From Pseudomonas helmanticensis (GTDB taxonomy: Bacteria; Pseudomonadota; Gammaproteobacteria; Pseudomonadales; Pseudomonadaceae), in NCBI RefSeq assembly GCF_900182985.1, contig NZ_FXUY01000001.1, positions 1 through 64,000 of the forward strand: a DNA stretch of 64,000 nt, read 5' to 3'. Shown here piece by piece: positions 50,014 to 60,627 of this stretch. A model generated the notes under the pieces. It saw only the letters and a list, made by a program, of their open reading frames with translations, did no database searches and was not told the DNA's origin. How positions within the stretch are numbered: position 1 is the stretch's first letter; every line of letters starts with the position of its first letter. The translations under genes and the position numbers were made by a program.

Positions 50014-51020
50014 CTGCTGGCCTGCAAGGCTCGTTGATGGTGGACGTCGCCGGTACCTGGCTGACGGCTGAAGATCGCCAATTGTTGCGTCAGCCCGAAG
50101 TGGGCGGCCTGATCATTTTTGCGCGCAACATTGAGCATCCGCGTCAGGTGCGCGAGCTCAGCGCAGCGATTCGCGCGATTCGCCCGGATTTGCTGTTGGC
50201 CGTCGATCAAGAGGGCGGTCGCGTGCAGCGCCTGCGCCAAGGCTTCGTACGCCTGCCAGCGATGCGCGCCATTGCCGACAACCCGAATGCCGAATACCTC
50301 GCCGAGCAATGCGGCTGGATCATGGCCACCGAAGTGCTGGCCGTCGGCCTAGACCTGAGCTTTGCCCCAGTGCTTGATCTGGATTACCAGCGCAGCGCCG
50401 TGGTCGGCACCCGTTCATTTGAAGGTGACCCCGAGCGTGCCGCACTGCTCGCCGGTGCATTCATTCGCGGCATGAACAGCGCGGGCATGGCGGCCACCGG
50501 CAAGCACTTCCCCGGTCATGGCTGGGCCGAAGCCGATTCCCACGTCGCGATCCCGAATGATGAGCGCAGCCTCGACGAGATTCGCGCCAACGACCTTGTG
50601 CCTTTCGCCAAACTCAGCAAGCAACTGGCCGCAATCATGCCGGCGCACGTCATCTATCCGCAGGTCGATTCACAGCCTGCCGGCTTCTCCCGGCGTTGGT
50701 TGCAGGACATCCTGCGCGGCGAATTGCAGTTCGACGGTGTGATCTTCAGCGATGACCTGTCGATGGCCGGTGCGCACGTGGTCGGCGACGCCGCGAGCCG
50801 CATCGAGGCCGCGCTCACCGCCGGTTGCGACATGGGCTTGGTGTGCAACGACCGCGCCGCTGCCGAACTGGCCCTCAGCGCGGCGCAGCGCATGAAGGTC
50901 AAGCCATCGGCCCGAATCGCGCGGATGCGCGGTCAGGCATTCGCCAGCACCGATTATCGCCAGGATCCGCGCTGGCTCACCGCTATCGGCGCGCTCAAAG
51001 ACGCTCAACTGATCGATTAA
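50010..51020 (+). CDS. nagZ: Beta-N-acetylglucosaminidase NagZ (cell-wall recycling)
   Basis: A 336-aa cytoplasmic GH3 enzyme that removes GlcNAc from anhydro-muropeptides and so feeds both recycling and AmpC induction. AVDQEGGRVQRL, KHFPGHGWAEADSH (catalytic His) and VIFSDDLSMAGA (nucleophile Asp) are family signatures. AAGGAA lies upstream. It is followed 12 nt later by the phosphorylase gene, so the two form an operon. Confidence 0.95.
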   Translation: MTAGLQGSLMVDVAGTWLTAEDRQLLRQPEVGGLIIFARNIEHPRQVRELSAAIRAIRPDLLLAVDQEGGRVQRLRQGFVRLPAMRAIADNPNAEYLAEQCGWIMATEVLAVGLDLSFAPVLDLDYQRSAVVGTRSFEGDPERAALLAGAFIRGMNSAGMAATGKHFPGHGWAEADSHVAIPNDERSLDEIRANDLVPFAKLSKQLAAIMPAHVIYPQVDSQPAGFSRRWLQDILRGELQFDGVIFSDDLSMAGAHVVGDAASRIEAALTAGCDMGLVCNDRAAAELALSAAQRMKVKPSARIARMRGQAFASTDYRQDPRWLTAIGALKDAQLID

Positions 51021-51770
<750 letters not shown>

Positions 51771-51794
51771 GTCCGGCCGAGACCGAGTTGACCC

Positions 51795-51888
51795 CATCGC
51801 TGGCAAGCCAGCTTCCACAAGAATCGAGTTGAATCACATTTTTGTGTACGACTCGTAACCCAGTGGGAGCGGGCTTGCTCGCGAAAGC
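51795..51888. repeat. Hybrid REP element (two families)
   Basis: The left arm ATCGCTGGCAAGCCAGCTTCC belongs to the family at 22016, while the right arm GTGGGAGCGGGCTTGCTCGC belongs to that at 14765. The arms pair poorly, so this looks like two single REPs side by side or a recombined element. Confidence 0.75.
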
Positions 51889-51910
51889 TATCTAACAGAC
51901 GAAAAAGATC

Positions 51911-54601
51911 TCAACGCTTCTCGAGCTTGTCCGGCAACGGCGCAAACAACGCTTCAATATCATCACTCTGCAACTTCCAGTCCCCGGCCTTGCGCCCATC
52001 CAGCACGCCCGCCGCCAAGTCGGATTTTTCCTTCTGCAGATGCTGAATCTTCTCTTCCACCGTGCCCCGGGCAATCATCTTGTAGACGAACACCGGTTTC
52101 TCCTGACCGATCCGGTAAGCGCGGTCCGTCGCCTGATTCTCGGTCGCCGGGTTCCACCACGGGTCGTAGTGAATCACCGTATCCGCTTCGGTGAGGTTCA
52201 GGCCAACACCACCGGCCTTCAGACTGATCAGAAATATCTGACGCTTGCCGCTCTGGAATTCCTTCACCGGCGTACGACGATCGCGGGTTTGGCCGGTCAG
52301 CAGCGCGTAGGAGACATTGCGCTTTTTCAGCTCGTCTTCAATCAATGACAGCATCGAGGTGAACTGCGAAAACAGCAGAATCCTTCGGCCTTCCTCGAAC
52401 AACTCTTCCAGCATCTCCATCAAACTGTCGAGCTTGCCGGATGTACTGCCGCGCGCGGGCAGGGTGGCGTCGTTGACCAGGCGCAGATCGCAGCAAACCT
52501 GACGCAGTTTCAACAGCGCTTCAAGAATGATGATCTGGCTGCGCGCGACACCCTTGCGGGTGATCTCGTCGCGGACTTTCTTGTCCATCGCCAGGCGCAT
52601 GGTTTCGTACACATCGCGCTGCGCTTCGTTGAGATCGACCCAGTGGATGATTTCCGTCTTCGGCGGCAACTCGGTAGCGACCTGTTCCTTGGTGCGACGT
52701 AGCAGAAACGGTTTGATTCGGCCGTTGAGGTGCTGAAGCCGGACTTCGCTGCCGCGCTTTTCAATCGGCACGCGGTAATCGGCGTTGAAGCTTTTTACGT
52801 CGCCAAGCCAGCCCGGCAGCAGGAAGTGAAACAGCGACCACAGCTCGCCCAGGTGGTTTTCCAGCGGTGTACCACTCAGGCACAGGCGCTGACGCGCATT
52901 CAGCTCGCGCGCTGCCTGCGCCGCTTTGCTGTTCGGGTTCTTGATGTACTGCGCCTCATCCAGCACCAGCACATGCAGCGGCTGCTTTGCCAAACGTTCG
53001 ACGTCCTTGGGCAGCAGCGCGTAGGTGGTGAGAATCAGGTCAAAATCCGCCAGATTGTCGAAGTGCTTCTTGCGAGTGGCGCCGTACAGCGCGACCACGT
53101 TCAACTGCGGTGTGAAATGCGCCGCTTCATCCAGCCAGTTCGGAATCAGACTGGTCGGCATCACCACCATGCACGGGCGATCGAGGCGACCGGCGATTTT
53201 CTCACTGAGAATATGCGCCAGGGTCTGTAGGGTTTTGCCCAGACCCATGTCATCCGCGAGAATCCCGCCGACTTCCAATTGCCGCAGCGACTGCATCCAG
53301 CTCAAGCCTTCAAGCTGATACGGGCGCAGCGTCGCATTCAAGCCTTCCGGCGCTTCAACGCTGAAATCACGAATGTCGCGCAGGCGTTGGGCGAAGGTGC
53401 GAATCTGCTCGCCACCCTCCCACAGGAGCGGAATGCCTTCCAGCGAGTTCAGGCGTATGGCGTCGGCCTTGCTCAGGCGCAAAGTGGTTTCGCCCGGCTC
53501 CTGCAAATAGAACTCGCCGAGGGTCATCAGCACCGGTTTCAACCGGCCCAACGGCAATGCCACCTGCAATGGCCCGTGCTCGCTGTTGCGTTGCGGGACG
53601 TTGACCAGAATCAGCTCGTCATCACGACGGCGCGCAAGACGTTCCGGGTTGAGAATCTCCGCGTGCGAGCGCATCAGGTTGAGCAGGATCGGCAGCAAAC
53701 TCAGGCGTTCACCGTTGACGATGATCCCCAACTCCAGATCGAACCAGTCACGTTCCGGTGCCTGTTCGACTGTGGCGTACCAGTCATCCACAGCGGTCAG
53801 GTCAAAGCCGAACTCTTCGTCAATCTGCAATTCCCAGCCTTGGGTGCGCAGCTTCGGCAGATCGTTGAGAGTGAACGTCAGCCACGCGCTGTCGTTGACC
53901 ATCTCATACAGCTCGCCGGCACTTTCCGGCAGAGCTTTGCTCTGTCGCGTAGCGATGCGAAAGCCGAGGATTCGTAACTGTTCGCGGTAGGACTGTTCGA
54001 CATCCGGGTGACGTTTTATCCGCAGCGTCTGGGTTTCCTGGCGGATCAGGATGTCACTGTTCTTCTGCCCGCTGACGTATTCGTCCAGATAACTGAACGA
54101 CAGCGCCGCACGATGCTGGATGTAGCGCTGCATCTTGCCGTTGCGCGGTTCGAAAGCGCTGAACTCGACACTGGCCAGCCACAGGCGCGGCATTGGCTGA
54201 ACGTTATCGACCAGCACTTGCGGCGGTGCTTTCGGGCCGCGGTTTTCCAGCACAGCCTGGAGTTTTTCCAGCAGTTCGGCGTCTTTGGCGGCGGCGGGGT
54301 AGTCGAGGGTTTCCTGAACTTTCAGCAACACCGCTGCGCAGTGTTTGCAATTGGTGCGAACCGGGCAGGTGCAACCGGCATCGACCAGCAGCAGAGTGCC
54401 TTTGGCTGACTCGCGCAGGTGAATGGTCTGGCGGTAAACGTTGCCGCCAGAGCCTTCGCAACTGGCGGTGATGGTTGCATCGCCGACCTGGGCGATGCGT
54501 ACCCGGTTTTCCAGGGCGTAGCGGCGGCCACGCTCCAGGCTCTGTTCCTTGAATCGGCTGACCCAGGAGGGTGCCAACGGTTTACTCAGCGGCGGGTTCA
54601 T
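51911..54601 (-). CDS. SNF2-family DEAD/DEAH helicase with SWIM zinc finger
   Basis: An 896-aa SWI2/SNF2 ATPase. The SWIM-type zinc site CTCPVRTNCKHC is at about residues 75-86, and the helicase part starts at about residue 430. Motif I is DDMGLGKTLQTL, motif II LDEAQYIKN and motif VI TDRAYRIGQEK. Probable DNA translocase or remodeller; the substrate is unknown. It starts 11 nt after csiV ends, so it belongs to the mfd-csiV-SNF2 string. Confidence 0.9.
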   Translation of the reverse strand: MNPPLSKPLAPSWVSRFKEQSLERGRRYALENRVRIAQVGDATITASCEGSGGNVYRQTIHLRESAKGTLLLVDAGCTCPVRTNCKHCAAVLLKVQETLDYPAAAKDAELLEKLQAVLENRGPKAPPQVLVDNVQPMPRLWLASVEFSAFEPRNGKMQRYIQHRAALSFSYLDEYVSGQKNSDILIRQETQTLRIKRHPDVEQSYREQLRILGFRIATRQSKALPESAGELYEMVNDSAWLTFTLNDLPKLRTQGWELQIDEEFGFDLTAVDDWYATVEQAPERDWFDLELGIIVNGERLSLLPILLNLMRSHAEILNPERLARRRDDELILVNVPQRNSEHGPLQVALPLGRLKPVLMTLGEFYLQEPGETTLRLSKADAIRLNSLEGIPLLWEGGEQIRTFAQRLRDIRDFSVEAPEGLNATLRPYQLEGLSWMQSLRQLEVGGILADDMGLGKTLQTLAHILSEKIAGRLDRPCMVVMPTSLIPNWLDEAAHFTPQLNVVALYGATRKKHFDNLADFDLILTTYALLPKDVERLAKQPLHVLVLDEAQYIKNPNSKAAQAARELNARQRLCLSGTPLENHLGELWSLFHFLLPGWLGDVKSFNADYRVPIEKRGSEVRLQHLNGRIKPFLLRRTKEQVATELPPKTEIIHWVDLNEAQRDVYETMRLAMDKKVRDEITRKGVARSQIIILEALLKLRQVCCDLRLVNDATLPARGSTSGKLDSLMEMLEELFEEGRRILLFSQFTSMLSLIEDELKKRNVSYALLTGQTRDRRTPVKEFQSGKRQIFLISLKAGGVGLNLTEADTVIHYDPWWNPATENQATDRAYRIGQEKPVFVYKMIARGTVEEKIQHLQKEKSDLAAGVLDGRKAGDWKLQSDDIEALFAPLPDKLEKR

Positions 54602-54612
54602 AAGGACTTCGA

Positions 54613-55179
54613 TCAGTCCGGAATCGCTTCAGGCGCTTCCCGTGGCGCAGGTGCAGTCAGGGAAGTGATCTTGATCAGCAACGCCAGGTGGCCGTTGTCG
54701 AGGTAGTTGAGCTGGCCGTTTTTGGTGTGGCTGTCCTGTTTCAGGCGTTCACTGGCGGTGACCAGGCCATTGGCGTCGAGCTGATTGACCCAGAAGTCGG
54801 CGGCGACATCGGTGAAGCGTCCGAGCTTCAGCTCCAGCGTGCCTTCGATCGGGAACTGGCCGAACTGCTCCTTGCCGTCACTGACCGCGACTTTCGCCGG
54901 TGCTTCGCCGAGGGTCTGTTGCCAGGCCTTGTGCATCAGCACGCTGTACTCGCCGCTGGCGGTGAGTTTGCTGGCGACATCATTGAGCGCCGGTGTCCGC
55001 GTGCTGTTCTCAGCCAAGCGCTGGGCGCCGGCGGCCCAGTCTTCCGGTGCTGCGCGGCTGACAATCGCCGGCACAGCGTTCTGGCGCACCAGAATCATCT
55101 CGACCTGATACAGGTCATCGGCAAACGCCGTAGGTGCTACCAAAGTCAGTAGCAAAGTCAGTGAGCGAAACAGGCGCAT
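54613..55179 (-). CDS. CsiV-family periplasmic protein
   Basis: A 188-aa protein with a signal peptide (residues about 1-20, ending PTAFA). The mature part begins LYQVEMILVRQN, the opening shared by CsiV-type peptidoglycan-binding proteins, and ends in a proline-rich tail. The neighbouring mfd ends 10 nt before its start. The family's exact role in Pseudomonas is unknown. Confidence 0.75.
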   Translation of the reverse strand: MRLFRSLTLLLTLVAPTAFADDLYQVEMILVRQNAVPAIVSRAAPEDWAAGAQRLAENSTRTPALNDVASKLTASGEYSVLMHKAWQQTLGEAPAKVAVSDGKEQFGQFPIEGTLELKLGRFTDVAADFWVNQLDANGLVTASERLKQDSHTKNGQLNYLDNGHLALLIKITSLTAPAPREAPEAIPD

Positions 55180-55189
55180 GCGGCGTCCT

Positions 55190-58100
55190 TCAAACAGTTT
55201 TCGGGATGAGGCGCTCGAACAGCGCCTCTACAGTATTAAAGCGCTCTTCCGGGCGTTCCATCGGCACCTGGAATTTAAACATCGTGGCGCCTTCGAATTT
55301 GTAGCGTTTTGGCTGGCTCTGGATCAGTTTGATCAGGGTCATCGGGTCGACCGGCGTCTGCGCCGCGAACTCGATTCGTCCACCTTGCGGCCCTCCGTCG
55401 ACCTTCTTGATACCGAGCTGTTCAGCCTGCAACTTCAATGCAGTGATGCGTACCAGGTTTTTGGTCGGTTCCGGCAGCAGGCCGAAACGGTCGATCATCT
55501 CGACTTGCAGATCCTTCAGGCCTTCCTCGTCGGTGGCCGAAGCGATGCGCTTGTACAGGATCAGGCGCGCGTGAACGTCCGGCAGATAGTCTTCCGGAAT
55601 CAGTGCCGGCACCCGCAGGTTGACTTCCGGACCACCGCCGAGCGGCTGGTCGAGGTTCGGCTGCTCGCCCTTACGGATTGATTTCACCGCGCGTTCGAGC
55701 ATTTCCATGTACAGCGTGAAGCCCACAGCCTGAATCTGACCGCTCTGGCCATCGCCGAGCAGTTCGCCGGCGCCACGGATTTCCAGGTCGTTGGTCGCGA
55801 GCACGAAACCCGCCCCGAGATCCTGGGTATTGGCGATCGCCTCCAGACGTTTTTCTGCGTCCGAAGTGATTTGCTGGCGCGGCGGCGTCAGCAGGTAGGC
55901 GTATGCCTGGTGGTGACTGCGGCCGACACGGCCACGCAACTGGTGCAGTTGTGCCAGGCCAAACTTGTCGGCGCGCTCGATGATGATGGTATTGGCGCTC
56001 GGCACGTCGATGCCGGTCTCGATGATGGTCGAGGCGATCAGCACGTTGAAACGCTTGTGATAGAAGTCGCTCATCACCTGTTCGAGTTCGCGTTCGCGCA
56101 TCTGTCCGTGACCGATGCCGATGCGGGCTTCCGGCACCAGTTCGGCGAGATCGGCGGCGCATTTCTCGATGGTTTTCACATCGTTGTGCAAGTAGTAAAC
56201 CTGACCGCCGCGCAGCAGTTCGCGGAGCAGAGCCTCTTTGACCGTGCTCTTGTTCTGCTCCATGACGAAAGTGCGCACCGACAGGCGTCGCGCTGGCGGC
56301 GTGGCAATGATCGACAGATCGCGCATGCCCGACACCGCCATGTTGAGCGTGCGCGGAATCGGTGTGGCGGTCAGAGTCAGAATGTCGACTTCGCTGCGCA
56401 GGGCCTTGAGCTGTTCTTTCTGACGCACACCGAAGCGGTGTTCTTCGTCGATGATCACCAGCCCGAGGTTTTTGATTTTTACGTCGTCGGACAACAGCTT
56501 GTGCGTGCCGATGACGATGTCGATCTTGCCTTCCGCCAGGTCGGCGATCGCCGCGTTGACCTCCTTGGTCGACTTGAAGCGGCTCATCACTTCGACAGTC
56601 ACCGGCCAGTCGGCGAAGCGGTCGCGGAAACTGTTGTAGTGCTGCTGAGCGAGCAGGGTGGTCGGCACCAGAATCGCTACCTGACGACCACCGTGCACGG
56701 CGATGAACGCCGCGCGCATGGCCACTTCGGTCTTGCCGAAACCGACGTCGCCGCAGACCAGTCGATCCATTGGTTTCGGCGCGAGCATGTCGGCGCGCAC
56801 GGCTTCGATAGTGGTTTGTTGATCCGGGGTTTCTTCGAACGGGAAACCAGCGCTGAACGTTGCGTAATCGGCTTTCGGGTCGGCGAACGCATAACCTTCG
56901 CGAGCGGCACGACGGGCATAGATGTCGAGCAGTTCAGCGGCAACGTCACGCACTTGTTCGGCGGCTTTGCGCTTGGCTTTCTGCCAGGTCTCGGAGCCGA
57001 GGCGGTGCAGCGGCGCCAGTGCATCGTCGCTGCCGGTGTAGCGCGCAATCAGATGCAGGTTGGCCACCGGCACATAGAGCTTGGCGTTCTCGGCGTATTC
57101 GAGGGTGAGGAATTCGGCGGCCTGATCGTCGATTTCCAGAATGGTCAGGCCGAGGTAGCGGCCGACGCCGTGATCGATATGCACCACCGGCGCGCCTTCG
57201 CGCAACTCGGTCAGGTTCTTGATCACCGCATCGTTGTTGCCATCGGCACGCTTCTCGCGGCGGCGACGCTGCATCACGCGCTGGCCGAACAGCGGACTTT
57301 CGGCGACCAGTGCCAGCGCCGGATCGTCGAGCATCAGGCCTTCGTCGAGCGGCGCAATAGTGATCGCCAGACGATCCTTGCTCGCAACGAAGTCTGGCCA
57401 GCTGTCGACGGTTTTCGGCCGCAGCTTCAGGCGTTCGAGCAACTCCAGCAGCACTTCGCGACGCCCCGCGGATTCGGCGGTGAACAGCACGCGCCCGGGG
57501 AATTCGTCGAGGAATCCGGCCAGTGCCGCCAGCGGTTGCGTGGCTTTGGCTTCGATCGCCAGATTCGGCAGGGCTTGCGCCGGAAAGCGCTCGCGCCCGG
57601 CACCGCTTTCGACGTCCTGTTGGCTGGCGACCACGCGCGGCCAGCTCTTCAGGCGCGCGAAGCAGTCTTCCACCGGCAGGAACAATTCAGCGGGTGGCAA
57701 TAAAGGACGCGATGGATCGACGCGGCGCTCTTCATAGCGATTACGCACATCGTTCCAGAAGTTTTCGGCCGCTTGCTCGATGCCCGGCAGCGAGAACACT
57801 TGCGTGTCCTGCGGCAGGTAATCGAACAGGGTCGAAGTTTCGTCGAAGAACAGCGGCAGGTAGTACTCGATGCCGGCCGGGGTAATCCCGCTGCTCAGAT
57901 CCTGAAAGATCGGGCAGCGCCGGAAGTCGACGTCGAAACGCTCGCGGAAACGTGCCTTGAAACGGGTGACTGCGTCTTTCTGCAACGGAAATTCGCGTGC
58001 CGGTAGCAGCTTGACCGATTCGACCTTGTCGATCGAGCGCTGGTTTTCCGGATCGAATGTACGCAGGGTTTCGATTTCGTCATCGAACAGGTCGATGCGA

Positions 58101-58639
58101 TAGGGCAGTTTGCTGCCCATCGGGAACAGGTCGATCAGCGCGCCGCGCACGGTGAATTCGCCGTGCTCATAAACCGTGTCGACGTAGCGATAACCGCTGG
58201 CTTCGAGCCGCGAGCGCATCTGTTCAACGTCGAGCTTCTGGCCGACATCGAGTACCAGGCTGCTGCCGAGCAGAAATTTGGTCGGCGCCAGGCGATGCAG
58301 GGCCGTGGTGATCGGCACCACCAGCACGCCATGCGCCAGTTCCGGCAGCCTATATAAGCTGGCGATGCGCTGGGAAATGATGTCCTGGTGCGGCGAGAAC
58401 AGGTCGTACGGCAGGGTTTCCCAGTCGGGGAAATGCAGGACGGGCAAATCCGGGGCGAAGAAACTCAGCTCCTGTTCCAGTCGTTCAGCGCTCTGGCTGT
58501 CGGCGGTCAGTAGCAGGGTGAAGCGCTTGGCAGCGCTGGCAGCCTCGGCAATCGCCAGACTGAGGGCAGCACCGGGCAAATTGCCCCAATGCTGTTTACC
58601 TGCCTCGGCAGGGAGTAGCGGTAGACGCAGAACGGGCAC
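55190..58639 (-). CDS. mfd: Transcription-repair coupling factor Mfd
   Basis: An 1149-aa ATPase that removes stalled RNA polymerase and recruits UvrA. The UvrB-like N-terminus (HFPDWETLPYDLFSPHQDI) precedes the RNA polymerase-interaction domain (VVHIDHGVGRYLG), the translocase motifs GDVGFGKTEVAMRAAF and DEEHRFGVRQKE, and RVGRSHHQAYAYLL. The GTG at 58639 (MPVLRLPLLP) gives the family length; the frame stays open 20 codons further. Operon with csiV and the SNF2 gene. Confidence 0.96.
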   Translation of the reverse strand: MPVLRLPLLPAEAGKQHWGNLPGAALSLAIAEAASAAKRFTLLLTADSQSAERLEQELSFFAPDLPVLHFPDWETLPYDLFSPHQDIISQRIASLYRLPELAHGVLVVPITTALHRLAPTKFLLGSSLVLDVGQKLDVEQMRSRLEASGYRYVDTVYEHGEFTVRGALIDLFPMGSKLPYRIDLFDDEIETLRTFDPENQRSIDKVESVKLLPAREFPLQKDAVTRFKARFRERFDVDFRRCPIFQDLSSGITPAGIEYYLPLFFDETSTLFDYLPQDTQVFSLPGIEQAAENFWNDVRNRYEERRVDPSRPLLPPAELFLPVEDCFARLKSWPRVVASQQDVESGAGRERFPAQALPNLAIEAKATQPLAALAGFLDEFPGRVLFTAESAGRREVLLELLERLKLRPKTVDSWPDFVASKDRLAITIAPLDEGLMLDDPALALVAESPLFGQRVMQRRRREKRADGNNDAVIKNLTELREGAPVVHIDHGVGRYLGLTILEIDDQAAEFLTLEYAENAKLYVPVANLHLIARYTGSDDALAPLHRLGSETWQKAKRKAAEQVRDVAAELLDIYARRAAREGYAFADPKADYATFSAGFPFEETPDQQTTIEAVRADMLAPKPMDRLVCGDVGFGKTEVAMRAAFIAVHGGRQVAILVPTTLLAQQHYNSFRDRFADWPVTVEVMSRFKSTKEVNAAIADLAEGKIDIVIGTHKLLSDDVKIKNLGLVIIDEEHRFGVRQKEQLKALRSEVDILTLTATPIPRTLNMAVSGMRDLSIIATPPARRLSVRTFVMEQNKSTVKEALLRELLRGGQVYYLHNDVKTIEKCAADLAELVPEARIGIGHGQMRERELEQVMSDFYHKRFNVLIASTIIETGIDVPSANTIIIERADKFGLAQLHQLRGRVGRSHHQAYAYLLTPPRQQITSDAEKRLEAIANTQDLGAGFVLATNDLEIRGAGELLGDGQSGQIQAVGFTLYMEMLERAVKSIRKGEQPNLDQPLGGGPEVNLRVPALIPEDYLPDVHARLILYKRIASATDEEGLKDLQVEMIDRFGLLPEPTKNLVRITALKLQAEQLGIKKVDGGPQGGRIEFAAQTPVDPMTLIKLIQSQPKRYKFEGATMFKFQVPMERPEERFNTVEALFERLIPKTV

Positions 58640-59008
58640 GGAAGGTTGAGCTCCAGGCTTTGCGACAAAGTCGGTAATTGTAGCGGCGTCCGGTGTCACC
58701 TGTCAGTTGCAGACTGTGTCTATCTTCGCTGTTTCGGCGAAATGTAGTGGTAACCATAAAAAGCAGGCGTTTTTTAGCGATTATGTAGTGCCGAAATTGG
58801 CTCGTGTTACGGAGGGTTACAGACATCGTCTAACAGTCGACGAAAAATTGACTGCGCTGGAAGCCGCGTATTTACTGGGCTGGCGCGAGGCGTGATTTTT
58901 TTGAAAGGAATTTTGTTACCGATTTCGCGACAAGCGCGCATTGCTGAATGAGGTTGTGGGCGGCATAATGTAGCCCCTTTTTTCTGCCCCTACATGTGGA
59001 AGGTTACC

Positions 59009-60457
59009 GTGACTCAGAAGCCCGACCAGTGTCTTGGTGAATGGATCGACCGTGAAGCTCTCGCAGAAGCGATGATTCCGCTTATCGGTCAGCTCTACCG
59101 CAATAACAACGTGGTGAGCTCGATCTATGGCCGCAGCCTGATCAACCAGTCTGTCATCGCGATTCTCAAAGCTCACCGCTTTGCGCGTCACCGTTCTTCC
59201 GACGACAGCGAACTCTCCGTCCACGAAACATTCCCGCTGCTTAAAGCCATGAGCGAGCTCAAGCTCGGCGCGGCTTCGGTAGATCTGGGCAAGTTGGCGT
59301 TCAAATTCCGCAACGAAGGCAACGGCCGTACCGCCGAGCAGTTCGTGCGTGAAGAAATGGCTGACGTGGTTGGCCAGCAAAACGCTTCGGCCCGTAAAGG
59401 CACCGACGTTGTGCTGTACGGCTTCGGTCGTATCGGTCGTCTGCTGGCGCGTATCCTGATCGAGAAAACCGGTGGTGGCGACGGTCTGCGTCTGCGTGCC
59501 ATCGTCGTGCGCAAAGGCGCCGACAACGACCTGACCAAGCGCGCCAGCCTGCTGCGTCGCGATTCGGTGCATGGTTCGTTCAACGGCACCATCACCATCG
59601 ACGAAGAAAACAACACCATCACCGCCAACGGTAACCTGATCCAGGTGATCTACGCCAAGAACCCGACTGAAGTGGATTACACCCAGTACGGCATCAAAGA
59701 CGCGCTGCTGGTGGACAACACCGGTGTATGGCGTGACGCCGATGGCCTGGGCCAGCACTTGCAGTGCCCGGGTATCGACCGCGTTGTTCTGACCGCGCCA
59801 GGCAAAGGCAAGCTGAAGAACATCGTTCACGGTATCAACCACAGCGAAATCACCGCTGACGACAAGATCGTGTCCGCCGCTTCCTGCACCACCAACGCCA
59901 TCGTGCCGGTGCTGAAAGCTGTGAATGACAAGTTCGGCATCATCAACGGTCACGTCGAAACCGTTCACTCGTACACCAACGACCAGAACCTGATCGACAA
60001 CTTCCACAAGGGCGATCGCCGTGGTCGTAGCGCTGCGCTGAACATGGTAATCACCGAGACCGGTGCTGCCACCGCTGCTGCCAAGGCCCTGCCTGAGCTG
60101 GCCGGCAAGCTGACCGGTAACGCGATCCGTGTGCCGACGCCAAACGTGTCGATGGCCATTCTCAACCTCAACCTTGAGAAAGCCGCTACCCGTGAAGAGA
60201 TGAACGAGTACCTGCGCTACATGGCGCTGCACTCCGATCTGCACAAGCAAATCGACTTCGTTAACTCGCAGGAAGTGGTTTCGACCGACTTCGTTGGTTC
60301 GCGCCACGCCGGTGTGGTCGACGCTGAAGCGACCATCACCCAGGATAACCGCGTTGTTCTGTACGTCTGGTACGACAACGAGTTCGGTTACAGCTGCCAG
60401 GTGATCCGCGTGATGGAAGACATGGCCGGGGTAAACCCGCCAGCGTTCCCGCGCTAA
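59009..60457 (+). CDS. gap: Glyceraldehyde-3-phosphate dehydrogenase, long N-terminal form
   Basis: A 482-aa enzyme. The first about 120 residues (QKPDQCLGEWIDREALAEAM...) are an extra helical domain, followed by the NAD domain (VVLYGFGRIGRLLARILIE) and the catalytic domain with nucleophile Cys in SAASCTTNAIVP. This long form is typical of one Pseudomonas GAPDH next to mfd. The GTG at 59009 has GGAAGG 5 nt upstream, better than the ATG at 58994. The 370-bp gap to mfd holds the divergent promoters and no other convincing gene. Confidence 0.94.
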   Translation: MTQKPDQCLGEWIDREALAEAMIPLIGQLYRNNNVVSSIYGRSLINQSVIAILKAHRFARHRSSDDSELSVHETFPLLKAMSELKLGAASVDLGKLAFKFRNEGNGRTAEQFVREEMADVVGQQNASARKGTDVVLYGFGRIGRLLARILIEKTGGGDGLRLRAIVVRKGADNDLTKRASLLRRDSVHGSFNGTITIDEENNTITANGNLIQVIYAKNPTEVDYTQYGIKDALLVDNTGVWRDADGLGQHLQCPGIDRVVLTAPGKGKLKNIVHGINHSEITADDKIVSAASCTTNAIVPVLKAVNDKFGIINGHVETVHSYTNDQNLIDNFHKGDRRGRSAALNMVITETGAATAAAKALPELAGKLTGNAIRVPTPNVSMAILNLNLEKAATREEMNEYLRYMALHSDLHKQIDFVNSQEVVSTDFVGSRHAGVVDAEATITQDNRVVLYVWYDNEFGYSCQVIRVMEDMAGVNPPAFPR

Positions 60458-60472
60458 GCGATAGCTGCACAT

Positions 60473-60506
60473 GAAAACGCCCCGACTTTGGTCGGGGCGT
60501 TTTTGT
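60473..60506 (+). terminator. Intrinsic terminator of gap
   Basis: AAAACGCCCCGAC-TTTG-GTCGGGGCGTTTTT: a 9-bp GC-rich stem with U-tract. Confidence 0.93.
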
Positions 60507-60544
60507 TTGTGTGCCTTTTAGAGCTGTGTTGTCAGTACCGGCCT

Positions 60545-60624
60545 CTTCGCGAGCAGGCTCGCTCCCACACTGGATCTGTGTCGCTCAGAAAATTCCCTGT
60601 GGGAGCGAGCCTGCTCGCGAAAGC
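60545..60624. repeat. REP hairpin (GTGGGAGCGAGCCTGCTCGCG type)
   Basis: TTCGCGAGCAGGCTCGCTCC and the inverted GGGAGCGAGCCTGCTCGCGA about 30 nt later, between the converging gap and MFS genes. Confidence 0.9.
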
Positions 60625-60627
60625 GTT

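Noticed and set aside
58707..58895. 62-codon frame between mfd and gap (starts TTG, ends ALEAAYLLGWREA)
   Set aside because: No ribosome site, weak start codon, and it overlaps the presumed promoter zone of mfd and gap. The tail looks protein-like, so a homology search would decide.
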